From Anaerotignum lactatifermentans DSM 14214 (lineage in GTDB: Bacteria; Bacillota; Clostridia; Lachnospirales; Anaerotignaceae): a stretch of DNA of 52,017 nt. The DNA is taken from contig NZ_FRAH01000017.1 of NCBI RefSeq assembly GCF_900142265.1, positions 1 through 52,017 of the forward strand, in the 5' to 3' direction. The notes beneath the pieces were generated by a model. The model was not told where the DNA came from. It saw only the letters and a list, made by a program, of their open reading frames with translations, and ran no database searches. The translations under genes and the position numbers were made by a program. Shown here piece by piece: positions 1-7,186 of this stretch (position 1 is its first letter; each line of letters starts with the position of its first letter).

Positions 1-2
1 AT

Positions 3-155
3 TTTTGGTGTAGAGGATATTTTGTAGATACAGTAGGCAGATATGAAACGGCAATAAAAGAATACATCAAAAATCAGCTGGAAGATGATATTATGAATGA
101 TCAAATAAGTTTAAAGGAATTTACAGACCCGTTCACGGGTGAGCCGGTGAAATAA
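3..155 (+). CDS. tnpA: IS200/IS605 transposase TnpA, C-terminal fragment
   Basis: The frame opens at position 3, with no start visible, and ends at TAA 153-155. The peptide starts FWCRGYFVDTVGRYE and contains EYIKNQ, the helix that carries the catalytic tyrosine of Y1 transposases. It ends DPFTGEPVK. FW.RGYFVDTVG is a hallmark of the TnpA C-terminus. TnpA nicks and rejoins single-stranded DNA at hairpin ends. The catalytic HUH motif would lie upstream of the window, so I cannot tell whether the gene is intact. The codons for P-F-T-G-E also form a small palindrome at 127-140 that resembles the right-end hairpin. Confidence 0.85.
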   Translation, partial: FWCRGYFVDTVGRYETAIKEYIKNQLEDDIMNDQISLKEFTDPFTGEPVK

Positions 156-159
156 GGCA

Positions 160-300
160 TAAAAAGTGCCCCCGAGTAGGGGGCAGCCAGAGTTAAAAGT
201 GTGGTTGCCAGACTATTCAATGCCCCCTTTAGGGGGCTACCACAAGAGATAGACCCTTATAGGGTCTGATCAAACCACCCGTTCAACGGGTGGTTTTGAT
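160..300 (+). repeat. Right-end hairpin array of the IS200/IS605 element
   Basis: Four hairpins follow the transposase stop. 167-185 has a 7-bp stem (TGCCCCC/GGGGGCA). 222-237 has a 6-bp stem. 251-267 has a 7-bp stem (AGACCCT/AGGGTCT). 272-296 has an 11-bp stem (AAACCACCCGT/ACGGGTGGTTT) with a TCA loop. In this family the last hairpin is what TnpA binds. The upstream hairpins may fold in RNA and limit read-through. No other gene is visible between 156 and 436. Confidence 0.75.
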
Positions 301-436
301 TTTTAGATGATATTTGATATGTTTTCTTAAGGGGCATTTGCTTTGGATTTATCCGTTTTTTTATGTGACTCCATCACGGAAGAAGAAAACGCCATGGTGT
401 ATACTGATTACAGATCAAACAACAGGAGGAAATATC

Positions 437-631
437 ATGGCAAAAAGAAAAGCGAATGTACAAATCAAAGAATGTGTTGCCTGCGGTACCTGCGTGAAGG
501 TCTGTCCAGTGGGCGCTATTTCTGTTTATAAAGGACTTTACGCAGATGTCAGCGCGAAATGTGTGGGCTGTGGCAGATGCGCCGCGGTCTGTCCCGCATC
601 CGTCATTGAAATGCAGGAGGTGACACCATGA
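437..631 (+). CDS. Small 2[4Fe-4S] ferredoxin
   Basis: A 64-residue protein with two classic cluster motifs: C13-x2-C16-x2-C19-x3-C23-P and C42-x2-C45-x2-C48-x3-C52-P. It should be a soluble bacterial-type ferredoxin carrying electrons for the membrane protein encoded next. The ATG at 437 is chosen over upstream starts because AGGAGG sits a few bases before it (424-429) and the protein then has normal ferredoxin length. Its stop overlaps the next gene by 4 bp (ATGA), so the two are translationally coupled and probably form one complex. The redox partner is unknown. Confidence 0.9.
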   Translation: MAKRKANVQIKECVACGTCVKVCPVGAISVYKGLYADVSAKCVGCGRCAAVCPASVIEMQEVTP

Positions 632-1251
632 CAAAGAAGAAAAAATGGTATGACTATTTATGGATTGTTTCCGCGACCTATTTGATTTTAGGATTTTTCA
701 ATATTCTCTTTGCATGGATTGGGCTGCTGTGCTTCTTCATTCCACTGCTCATTGCCATTTTTGGCGGTGATAAAATGTACTGCAATAAATTCTGCGGCAG
801 AGGACAGCTCTTTGACCTGCTGGGCAACAAACTGGGACTTTCCCGGAAAAAAGATATTCCCAAATTCCTGCGGAGCAAATGGTTCCGTTATGGATTTTTG
901 ATTTTCTTTTTCATCATGTTTTTCAATATGCTTTTTAGCACCTATCTGGTATTCGAAGGCACAAGAGATTTGAAAGAAGTGGTCACACTCCTTTGGACCA
1001 TCAAACTGCCTTGGAATTGGGCATATGACGGTACAGCCGTAACACCTTGGGTAGCGCAGTTTGCCTTTGGTTTTTACAGCGTGATGCTCACATCCACCGT
1101 CTTGGGACTCATTACCATGATTTTGTATAAACCACGTTCTTGGTGTGTATACTGTCCTATGGGAACCATGACCCAGACCATCTGTAAGGCGAAGCACAGA
1201 TGCAATGGCGCCTGTGGCATTTCTCAACAAAATGATTCTCCTACAACATAA
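628..1251 (+). CDS. Membrane-bound 4Fe-4S protein, NapH/CcoG-like
   Basis: This 207-aa protein has several hydrophobic segments (about residues 12-46, 88-110, 140-165) and two cysteine clusters facing the same side. One is C52-x3-C56 in YCNKFCGRGQ, and the other is CVYCPMGTMTQTIC near residue 175. This layout is typical of NapH/MauN/CcoG-type proteins, which move electrons between the membrane and Fe-S partners. It overlaps the ferredoxin gene by 4 bp and is followed by a strong terminator, so the pair is a two-gene unit. A Crp/Fnr-type regulator converges on it and may control it (inference). The substrate reduced or oxidised cannot be read from sequence. Confidence 0.8.
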   Translation: MTKKKKWYDYLWIVSATYLILGFFNILFAWIGLLCFFIPLLIAIFGGDKMYCNKFCGRGQLFDLLGNKLGLSRKKDIPKFLRSKWFRYGFLIFFFIMFFNMLFSTYLVFEGTRDLKEVVTLLWTIKLPWNWAYDGTAVTPWVAQFAFGFYSVMLTSTVLGLITMILYKPRSWCVYCPMGTMTQTICKAKHRCNGACGISQQNDSPTT

Positions 1252-1282
1252 AAACAGAGCGGTTTTATACCGCTCTGTTTTT
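1251..1282. terminator. Bidirectional terminator between the Fe-S pair and the Crp/Fnr gene
   Basis: A 12-bp stem AAACAGAGCGGT/ACCGCTCTGTTT has A-rich and T-rich flanks on both sides. It can end transcription from both convergent units. Confidence 0.9.
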
Positions 1283-1285
1283 CGT

Positions 1286-1957
1286 TTACAGATAAGACCG
1301 CAGTTTCTTTTTGTCCAGAATGCGGATACCGCCCCGGAAGGTTTCCACAATGCCTTCCTCGGCAAAATACTTGATCATACGAGTGACCACCTCTCTGGCG
1401 GTGCCCATATACTTGGCAATCTGCTCCTGTGTCATATGGATTTCATCAGACTTTGTTTTTGCCATTTCGTCTGTCAGGAAGATTGCCAGCCGTTTGTCCA
1501 TTGCCATGAAAAGGATTTGCTGCATGGCCCACATAACGTCGGAAAAACGGTCTGCTGCCATATGATAGCTGCATGCTTCTACATAGACATTTTCTGTAAT
1601 CAGCTTATGAAAAGCGGAAGCGCTGACGGTGAGGATTTCTGACTTTTCCACCGTATCCACGGAAACGTCAAAGGTGATGGCGTCCAATACGCAGGAAGCG
1701 GAAAGAATGCAGATATCCCCGGGGTAGAGGCGGTAAAGGGTAACTTCCCGCCCATCTTCAGAAAGCAGATATGCCCGCAGCTGCCCGGATTTGATGTAAA
1801 GCAGACCAGCGCATTCTTCGCTGCCGTTGTGCAGGTTGACCCCTTTGGGATAGGTAGCCAGTGTGGCACTGCGGCAGAGCATGTCTTTCTGATCTTCTGT
1901 CAGATGCTCCCAGAAAGAAAAATTTTCTGCAAATATGGTTTCATATTCTCGTGTCAT
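1286..1957 (-). CDS. Crp/Fnr-family transcriptional regulator
   Basis: A 223-aa protein with an N-terminal cyclic-nucleotide-type beta-roll (about 25-120, including IKSGQLRAYLLSEDGREVTL and LYPGDICILSAS). It continues with a dimer helix and a C-terminal winged helix (about 150-215) containing MTQEQIAKYMGTAREVVTRMI. There is no N-terminal Fnr-type cysteine cluster, so oxygen sensing by Fe-S is not supported. The start at 1957 (MTREYETIF) is preferred because the frame upstream runs through a terminator-like hairpin. A G-rich RBS (GCGGTGA) lies just before the start. The gene converges on the ferredoxin/membrane Fe-S pair, its likely target (inference). The ligand is unknown. Confidence 0.88.
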   Translation of the reverse strand: MTREYETIFAENFSFWEHLTEDQKDMLCRSATLATYPKGVNLHNGSEECAGLLYIKSGQLRAYLLSEDGREVTLYRLYPGDICILSASCVLDAITFDVSVDTVEKSEILTVSASAFHKLITENVYVEACSYHMAADRFSDVMWAMQQILFMAMDKRLAIFLTDEMAKTKSDEIHMTQEQIAKYMGTAREVVTRMIKYFAEEGIVETFRGGIRILDKKKLRSYL

Positions 1958-2020
1958 ATTGATTTCACCGCTTTCGGATTGATTATCTTCAGTGTAACAA
2001 GCAATTTCTTTTTTTGCAAG

Positions 2021-2052
2021 AAAAAAGGCTCTCATCATTGAGAGCCTTTTCA
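2021..2052 (-). terminator. Terminator/attenuator in the leader of the Crp/Fnr gene
   Basis: A 12-bp perfect stem AAAAGGCTCTCA/TGAGAGCCTTTT with a 4-nt loop. On the minus strand it is followed by six U residues, so it would stop minus-strand transcripts about 65 nt before the regulator start codon. It could be an attenuator for the regulator or the end of a small leader RNA. Only a weak T-run exists in the plus direction. Confidence 0.65.
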
Positions 2053-2210
2053 TGTTCGATGTTTCTGCATCGAGTAAGGGGAGGGGTATGTTCTATGTTT
2101 ACAAATAATTTGGAAATTAGCTTTTGGGAAGGGGTGCCTGAGGCAACTCGGGGAAATCACCTCAGGCGGGAAGTAAAAGGGGGCGTCCTTTTGACTTCTC
2201 CTATAGTATA
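2053..2210 (-). promoter_or_regulatory. Putative structured leader and promoter of the Crp/Fnr gene
   Basis: On the minus strand a TATACT -10 box (2205-2210) would start a transcript near 2198. The next 150 nt contain a hairpin GCCTGAGG/CCTCAGGC (about 2136-2167), a small TCGATG/CATCGA hairpin (about 2057-2074), and then the terminator at 2021-2052. I could not match it to 6S RNA, SRP RNA or any riboswitch class I know. No convincing -35 is seen, so activation by a regulator is possible (inference). Confidence 0.4.
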
Positions 2211-2546
2211 TCGGGAAAATGTGTCCAATTTGTGAATAGAAACTTACAGCTAACTTAAGGAATTTGAAAGAACCTTTTTCGAAAAGCGAAAAAACTGCAA
2301 AACATGTGCGAAAATGCTGGAAAAACAACAAAAATTACAGCATGTCAGACAACAAAAAAGGAATTGTCGGATTTTTAAAGTGTGACATACAATTTGCACG
2401 GGAATATCCCTTTAAAATGGTAGGTTTTTCTGATAATATGCAAGAAATTTTGAAAAAGTGAATATTTTTATTTACATGGCATAAAGATTCTGTTAAGATT
2501 TTATATAAGAAAAGATAATGGAACGATAAGAGGAGGAAATGCTTAT
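2211..2546 (+). promoter_or_regulatory. Intergenic region with the promoter of the DUF1622 gene
   Basis: AT-rich and without a convincing gene. A plausible promoter is TTTACA (about 2471-2476), 17 nt, TAAGAT (about 2494-2499), followed by an AGGAGG ribosome site at 2531-2536. I see no other structure between about 2240 and 2460. Confidence 0.4.
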
Positions 2547-2963
2547 ATGACAGAAGTGCTGCACCATTTGATGAGAGAACTGATTGAATATTCCATCATT
2601 TTGCTGGAATTGATTGGCGTACTGGTATTGCTGGCAGGCGCTCTGCGCGCTACCGTGAACTATATCAAGGGAGATCCCCACACCCGCGTGAAACTGTGCC
2701 GTGCTATGGCTATGGCGCTGGAATTCAAGCTGGGCGGCGAAATCCTGCGGACAGTTATCGTACGTGAGTTTTCTGAAATCGCATTGGTTGGCTGCATCAT
2801 TGTTTTAAGAGCAGGTTTGTCCTTCCTGATCCACTGGGCAATCCGTACAGAGGAAAAAGACCAGGCGGAAGAAAAGCTGGAAGAATGCAATGTGGAAGTG
2901 CTGGACAAGGAAAAACGGGAAAAAGTGGCTCCCCGCTGGCGCTCCATCAAAGAAGTGATTTAA
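2547..2963 (+). CDS. DUF1622 family membrane protein
   Basis: A 138-aa protein with a hydrophobic segment at about 14-34 (IILLELIGVLVLLAGAL). A conserved amphipathic centre follows (LCRAMAMALEFKLGGEILRTVIV), then a second hydrophobic stretch at about 75-98 and a charged C-terminal tail rich in E and K. This arrangement matches the DUF1622 family of small inner-membrane proteins of unknown role. The start is fixed by AGGAGG 10 nt upstream. It is monocistronic, closed by a strong terminator. Confidence 0.8.
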   Translation: MTEVLHHLMRELIEYSIILLELIGVLVLLAGALRATVNYIKGDPHTRVKLCRAMAMALEFKLGGEILRTVIVREFSEIALVGCIIVLRAGLSFLIHWAIRTEEKDQAEEKLEECNVEVLDKEKREKVAPRWRSIKEVI

Positions 2964-3004
2964 GATACAATTTCCTTCAATCCTAAATAAATAATACGAA
3001 ACAC

Positions 3005-3039
3005 AAAAGCACCTGACAGATTTTCTGTCAGGTGCTTTT
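3005..3039. terminator. Bidirectional terminator
   Basis: A 16-bp perfect stem (AAAAGCACCTGACAGA and its complement) with a 3-nt loop between the convergent DUF1622 and LTA-synthase-like genes. It works in either direction because of its A and T flanks. Confidence 0.93.
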
Positions 3040-3052
3040 GCATAATTTGTGA

Positions 3053-4942
3053 TTAAAATTCAAATCCTTGCATTTTATCCAGATATTTTTCTCCAATGAG
3101 TTCATCATAAGTCAGATAACGATGGAGTTTCTGGAGTTCTTCATGTTCTTTCGCTGTGGTTCCAGGTGTATAGAGATTGTAATAAGGACTCATCACAGGG
3201 CAGGTTTCGTATACATGAAGCAGGAAATTGGTCTGCAGGCAAGCAGGTGCGTTGATGTAGTCGCAGAGCAGTGCCGGCAGCAGATAAGGAGAAACCTGCT
3301 GGTCTTCCGCACGATAGTCGTTGCCGGTGTCGTAGTTGGCAAACATCACATAAGGTGTGCAGAACATGGTGTATTTTTCTTCGTCTGTCCATTCTGCGGC
3401 TTTATCCGCATGAATGGTGCCTGTGGACGTGTAAGGTGTGAAATTATCCCCCAGTGTAGGCAGGTGGTCGCCGTACCAGAGCAGTACTGTGGGTTTTTCT
3501 CTCTGCATGATGTAATCATAGAGCATACCCAGTGCCGCATCGGAATCGCTGACACCTTTTGCATAGTTCTGAAGGGAAATCACTTCCTGTTCAGACAGGT
3601 TATCCCCGCTGACTTTAATGTCCCAGTCAGAAGAATCAAATTTATCTGTATATAGACTGTGGTTTTCCATAGTGATGGCAGTCAGATACAGACCTGTTTC
3701 GTGGGGCTGTTCCAGCTGATAAATGATTTCTTCTGCAATGGTCTGGTCAGTGATATAAGGACCGCTGTTCCAATGGAGTTCTGCGTGCATGTCGTTTTCA
3801 CCCAGAAAATCATCATAGCCCATGAGTGGATAAGCCCGGTCACGTTCGTAGAATGTTTTCTGGTAGGTATGAACGCCCAAGGTGTCGTATCCCAGACTTT
3901 TGAACAGCTGTGCGTAAGAAAATGTTTTTTCCTTTAAATACTGTTGATAAGGCATATTGCCGGAGGGCAGTGTGCTGGTGGACATGCCGGATTGGATTTC
4001 AAATTCCGGTCGGATGGTGCCGCCGCCAAAGGTACAGGATACCATTTCGCCGCTGGGATGTTCTGCCGCAATGGCGCGGTAATTTTTCAGCGGATCATCA
4101 GAGAAGGTCACGCCTTCCAGTTTGGTTGGGTCCCAAAAGGCTTCAGACAGTACCACGATGACGTCAGGATTTTCAAAGTCAGAAGTATTTTCTTCCCTAG
4201 TGGGAACAAAGGGCGCGAACATCTCTGCCATGACTTCTTCGCTGTAATCCTGAGGCATCAGTGTGTCAACGGTGCCGAAGTTTAAAGCAAAGCCTGTCAA
4301 AAAGCCGTAGTTGTCGTAAATATAATCCTGATCGGTTTCTTCGTTGACAACGATACCGAAAAGGGGTTCATAGCATCCCCGCACCGTTGTGTTGGTGACA
4401 AATACCACCAGAAGGGCTGCCAGTACCGGAACTCCTACAAAATGCACTTTGCTGCGGATGGGCAGCATGGGGCGGGTCATATGCAGGAACAGCCAGTAAA
4501 GGATGGTCACCGCAAAAAGCAGGATATACTGCCATGGGAATGAAATGGAGCCTAAAAACTCTGTGAAGCTGCCGGCGTTCTGTGCCAGTGTCAAATCCCA
4601 AGGATAAAAATGATCCTGTAAAATGATGGATTTGAAGTGGTCAATGAGGGGCAGCAGGATAAACAAAAATCCTGTGATGCCTGCGGCTGTGGAAAAGCGG
4701 CGGAACAGGAACACAAAAGTGAAGTATACGCCGTAAACCAGAAGCAGCCCCAGCAGAAAGGCGCCTGTCTGTGCTGTGATGAGTGCAGACAGCATGGAAC
4801 GGGAGCCAAAAGAAATGTAGTTCGCCACGAGGGTCATATAAATAGGAAACACAAGGGTCAGTATCCATAATATGGCTCTGGGCAATGGGGCGGAATGGAA
4901 AAATTTCCGCAGTTTTTTCGATTGTTTGGAAAATGTTTTCAT
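3053..4942 (-). CDS. LTA synthase/sulfatase-family membrane enzyme
   Basis: 629 aa, the usual length for the LtaS/phosphoglycerol transferase family. Five hydrophobic segments fill residues about 22-185, followed by an extracellular sulfatase-fold domain. Catalytic features are visible: a metal-binding glutamate in VVLSEAFWD (E267), the nucleophile threonine in FGGGTIRPEFE (T309), and WYGDHLP (D492, H493). Family members polymerise or transfer glycerol-phosphate from phosphatidylglycerol onto surface polymers. Whether this one makes type I LTA or decorates another polymer cannot be told from sequence. It is probably transcribed alone and ends at the shared terminator. Confidence 0.88.
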   Translation of the reverse strand: MKTFSKQSKKLRKFFHSAPLPRAILWILTLVFPIYMTLVANYISFGSRSMLSALITAQTGAFLLGLLLVYGVYFTFVFLFRRFSTAAGITGFLFILLPLIDHFKSIILQDHFYPWDLTLAQNAGSFTEFLGSISFPWQYILLFAVTILYWLFLHMTRPMLPIRSKVHFVGVPVLAALLVVFVTNTTVRGCYEPLFGIVVNEETDQDYIYDNYGFLTGFALNFGTVDTLMPQDYSEEVMAEMFAPFVPTREENTSDFENPDVIVVLSEAFWDPTKLEGVTFSDDPLKNYRAIAAEHPSGEMVSCTFGGGTIRPEFEIQSGMSTSTLPSGNMPYQQYLKEKTFSYAQLFKSLGYDTLGVHTYQKTFYERDRAYPLMGYDDFLGENDMHAELHWNSGPYITDQTIAEEIIYQLEQPHETGLYLTAITMENHSLYTDKFDSSDWDIKVSGDNLSEQEVISLQNYAKGVSDSDAALGMLYDYIMQREKPTVLLWYGDHLPTLGDNFTPYTSTGTIHADKAAEWTDEEKYTMFCTPYVMFANYDTGNDYRAEDQQVSPYLLPALLCDYINAPACLQTNFLLHVYETCPVMSPYYNLYTPGTTAKEHEELQKLHRYLTYDELIGEKYLDKMQGFEF

Positions 4943-5038
4943 TGGGTCAATGCCTTCTTTCTTTTCAATTACCCCGAGGTTTTATTTTATCATGACAATG
5001 GCGTATTTTCAACGCTGGCAGGGGAAATGAGAAGAATT

Positions 5039-5641
5039 TTATTTTCTGTCAGGGGTGATTTCCAGAGGGGTGATGCGGTCTTTTTCTGTAATGGGACGCA
5101 GTACACGGCAGGGATTTCCGGCAGCAAGGACTCCTCTTGGAATGTCATGAGTCACTACACTGCCTGCACCGATGACACTGCCTGCCCCAATGGTGACACC
5201 GCCGCAGACAGTAGCGTTGGCACCAATCCATACATCATTCTCCAGTGTAATGGGGGCAGAAGTGCCGATGCCTTCTCCTCTCTGGGCAGCATCCATGGCA
5301 TGTCCTGCACAGGCAAGGCAGACACCGGGACCGATGAAGGCATTTGCGCCGATATGCACAGGAGAAGTATCCAGAATGACGCAGTTATAATTGATGATGG
5401 TCAGACCGTGGGTGTGGATGTGGAAGCCGTAATCACAACGGAAAGACGGCTCAATAAATGTCAGAGGGTGACAGGTGCCGAAAAGCTGTTGTAAGATTTC
5501 TGCCCGTCTTTCTGTTTCCGTAGGGGAAGTCTGGTTGTATTCCCAGCAAAGGGTTTTTGCTTTTGTTTGTAAGTGGTTGGGCATGTCGGTGTGGCGTGTG
5601 CAGTAGCCTTCCGGCAGTCCCATGATTTTCAAAATATCCAT
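5039..5641 (-). CDS. maa: Maltose/galactoside O-acetyltransferase (left-handed beta-helix)
   Basis: 200 aa. An N-terminal Maa-type cap (YCTRHTDMPNHLQTKAKTLCWEYNQTSPTE) precedes hexapeptide repeats that build a left-handed beta helix from about residue 70. The active-site histidine is expected in GHAMDAAQR. The sequence fits maltose O-acetyltransferase, which moves acetyl from acetyl-CoA to sugars. It lies 97 nt upstream of the LTA-synthase-like gene on the same strand, but the gap is AT-rich and a separate promoter is likely. Start at 5641, with AAAGGACATCTCAT before the ATG on the minus strand. Confidence 0.88.
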   Translation of the reverse strand: MDILKIMGLPEGYCTRHTDMPNHLQTKAKTLCWEYNQTSPTETERRAEILQQLFGTCHPLTFIEPSFRCDYGFHIHTHGLTIINYNCVILDTSPVHIGANAFIGPGVCLACAGHAMDAAQRGEGIGTSAPITLENDVWIGANATVCGGVTIGAGSVIGAGSVVTHDIPRGVLAAGNPCRVLRPITEKDRITPLEITPDRK

Positions 5642-5734
5642 ATGAGATGTCCTTTCTTTTGTTGAAATCAGATTTCCTAAGGATAAAATGTATCACATTT
5701 TCTGGCAGTACGCAATGGAGGAAAAAGGGGAATC

Positions 5735-5764
5735 TTGCGCGGATATTGCCGGATATGGTACACT
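5735..5764 (+). promoter_or_regulatory. Promoter of hemW
   Basis: TTGCGC (5735-5740), 18 nt, TACACT (5759-5764), with a TGG just before the -10 resembling an extended -10. It lies 27 nt before the hemW start. Confidence 0.5.
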
Positions 5765-5790
5765 GTTTGGAAAGAGAAGGAGGGGATTTT

Positions 5791-6936
5791 ATGAGGGAAA
5801 CAGGAATCTACATTCATATTCCGTTTTGTGTGCAGAAGTGTCTGTACTGTGATTTTCCGTCTTTTGGCGGGCAGGAAAAGGAATATGAGCGGTATACAGC
5901 GGCTTTGTGCCGGGAAATCGAAGCCAAGAGCCATCTGGCAAAGGATTGGAGGATTAAGACCGTGTTTTTTGGCGGCGGTACGCCTACGGTGCTTTCTGCC
6001 CAGCAGATGAAGCGGATTTTGGATACCGTTTTTCGATGTTTCGATGTGGAAAGTGACGCGGAAATCACTACCGAAGCCAATCCTGGTACATTGAGTCTGG
6101 AAAAATGCGTAGCTTTGCGGAAAATGGGATTCAATCGCCTGAGCATGGGCGTGCAGGCGTGGCAGGATGAACTGCTGGAGAGATTAGGCAGAATCCATAC
6201 ACGTCAGCAGTTTTTGAAAAACTTTGCCAGCGCCAGAGAAGCAGGTTTTGACAATATTAATGTAGATTTGATGTTTGCCCTGCCGGAACAGACCTTGGGT
6301 CAGTGGGAAGAAGCCCTTTCGGAAATCACCGCATTGCAGCCGGAGCATATTTCTGCTTACAGCCTCATTATAGAAGAAGGAACACCTTTTTATGATTTGT
6401 ATGAAAAGGAAGTCTATCAGGAAACGGACGAGGAACTGGACAGAGCCATGTATCATACAGCGGTGCAGATTTTGGCGGAGGAAGATTATCATCAGTATGA
6501 AATCTCCAATTTTGCCAAAGATGGCAAAGAAAGCCGCCATAACCGCATTTACTGGCAGGATGAGGGGTATCTGGGCTTCGGTCTGGGTGCACATTCCTAT
6601 TGGGAAGGAAAACGGTTCCACAATCCCTATGATTTGCATACATATATGGAGCAGGCAGAAAACGGCAATGTTTCCATGGAGGATGTGGAAGAACTTTCTT
6701 TGGCAGACCAGTACAGCGAATTTATGTTCATGGGGCTGCGTTTGAAAGAAGGCATCGAGAAAAAACGATTTGCCCAGTGTTTTGGCGTGGAAATGGAAGA
6801 CGTTTACGGTGCGGAAATGGAGAAATGCAAAGAAGAAGGTCTGCTGGAAGAAAAGGACGGCTGGCTCCGTCTGACAGAGAGAGGACTGGATTTAAGCAAT
6901 CAGGTTTTCATGGAATTTCTCAAAGAAGATGCCTGA
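5791..6936 (+). CDS. hemW: Heme chaperone HemW (radical SAM, CPO-like)
   Basis: 381 aa. The radical SAM motif C13-x3-C17-x2-C20 appears in IPFCVQKCLYCDF, followed by FFGGGTPT and GVQAW motifs and a C-terminal HemN/HemW domain ending about residue 375. This is the HemW class: true coproporphyrinogen dehydrogenase has an extra N-terminal arm, and HemW instead hands heme to target proteins. ATG 5791 is chosen because AAGGAGGGG lies 7 nt upstream. It sits directly before hrcA, the order also seen in Bacillus. A separate CIRCE-controlled promoter follows it, so it is probably not itself part of the heat-shock transcript. Confidence 0.9.
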   Translation: MRETGIYIHIPFCVQKCLYCDFPSFGGQEKEYERYTAALCREIEAKSHLAKDWRIKTVFFGGGTPTVLSAQQMKRILDTVFRCFDVESDAEITTEANPGTLSLEKCVALRKMGFNRLSMGVQAWQDELLERLGRIHTRQQFLKNFASAREAGFDNINVDLMFALPEQTLGQWEEALSEITALQPEHISAYSLIIEEGTPFYDLYEKEVYQETDEELDRAMYHTAVQILAEEDYHQYEISNFAKDGKESRHNRIYWQDEGYLGFGLGAHSYWEGKRFHNPYDLHTYMEQAENGNVSMEDVEELSLADQYSEFMFMGLRLKEGIEKKRFAQCFGVEMEDVYGAEMEKCKEEGLLEEKDGWLRLTERGLDLSNQVFMEFLKEDA

Positions 6937-7004
6937 AAAACCCCAGAAAACCAAAAGAAAATCCGAAATATAAAATTCAAAAAAAGTTCATAATTTTTTT
7001 CTCA

Positions 7005-7040
7005 TTAGCACTTGACATTGCCGGTGGCAAGTGCTATCTT
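7005..7040 (+). promoter_or_regulatory. Promoter of the hrcA operon with an extra CIRCE-like inverted repeat
   Basis: TTGACA (7012-7017), 17 nt, TATCTT (7035-7040). Overlapping it is an imperfect inverted repeat TTAGCACTT (7005-7013) / AAGTGCTA (7029-7036). Its arms are CIRCE-like, but the spacer is 15 nt instead of 9. It may be a weak second HrcA site (inference). Confidence 0.7.
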
Positions 7041-7051
7041 TATTACATGAG

Positions 7052-7078
7052 TTAGCACTCATAGCAAGTGAGTGCTAA
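7052..7078 (+). promoter_or_regulatory. CIRCE operator, HrcA binding site
   Basis: A perfect TTAGCACTC-N9-GAGTGCTAA just downstream of the -10, at the expected transcript start. It is the canonical HrcA repressor site for the following heat-shock operon. Confidence 0.97.
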
Positions 7079-7186
7079 CAAAAGACAAATTTCCATAGAA
7101 GTGCGTCCAAATGAAAATGGACAGAAACAGAAATTTACTTCAAATAAAAACGGAAATTTACTTCATGAATGAGGAGGCGAAAGGCT

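Larger units (their letters stand above)
1..304 (+). mobile_element. 3' part of an IS200/IS605-family insertion sequence, cut by the window edge
   Basis: This stretch holds the last 50 codons of a Y1 (HUH) transposase followed by a non-coding right end full of hairpins. No tnpB follows the transposase, so it looks like an IS200-type (tnpA-only) element. The right tip is placed near 300-304 because the same hairpin and flanking GGTTTTGATTTT recur at 23740-23770 and the two sequences diverge after that point. The left end is outside the window. Confidence 0.85.

Noticed and set aside
2058-2200. Possible 6S RNA or SRP RNA
   Set aside because: No closing stem formed by the ends as in 6S RNA, and no SRP GGAA/AGCA apical motif.
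2264-2461. 65-codon frame upstream of the DUF1622 gene
   Set aside because: No ribosome site, Lys-rich low-complexity product, and it runs through AT-rich promoter DNA.
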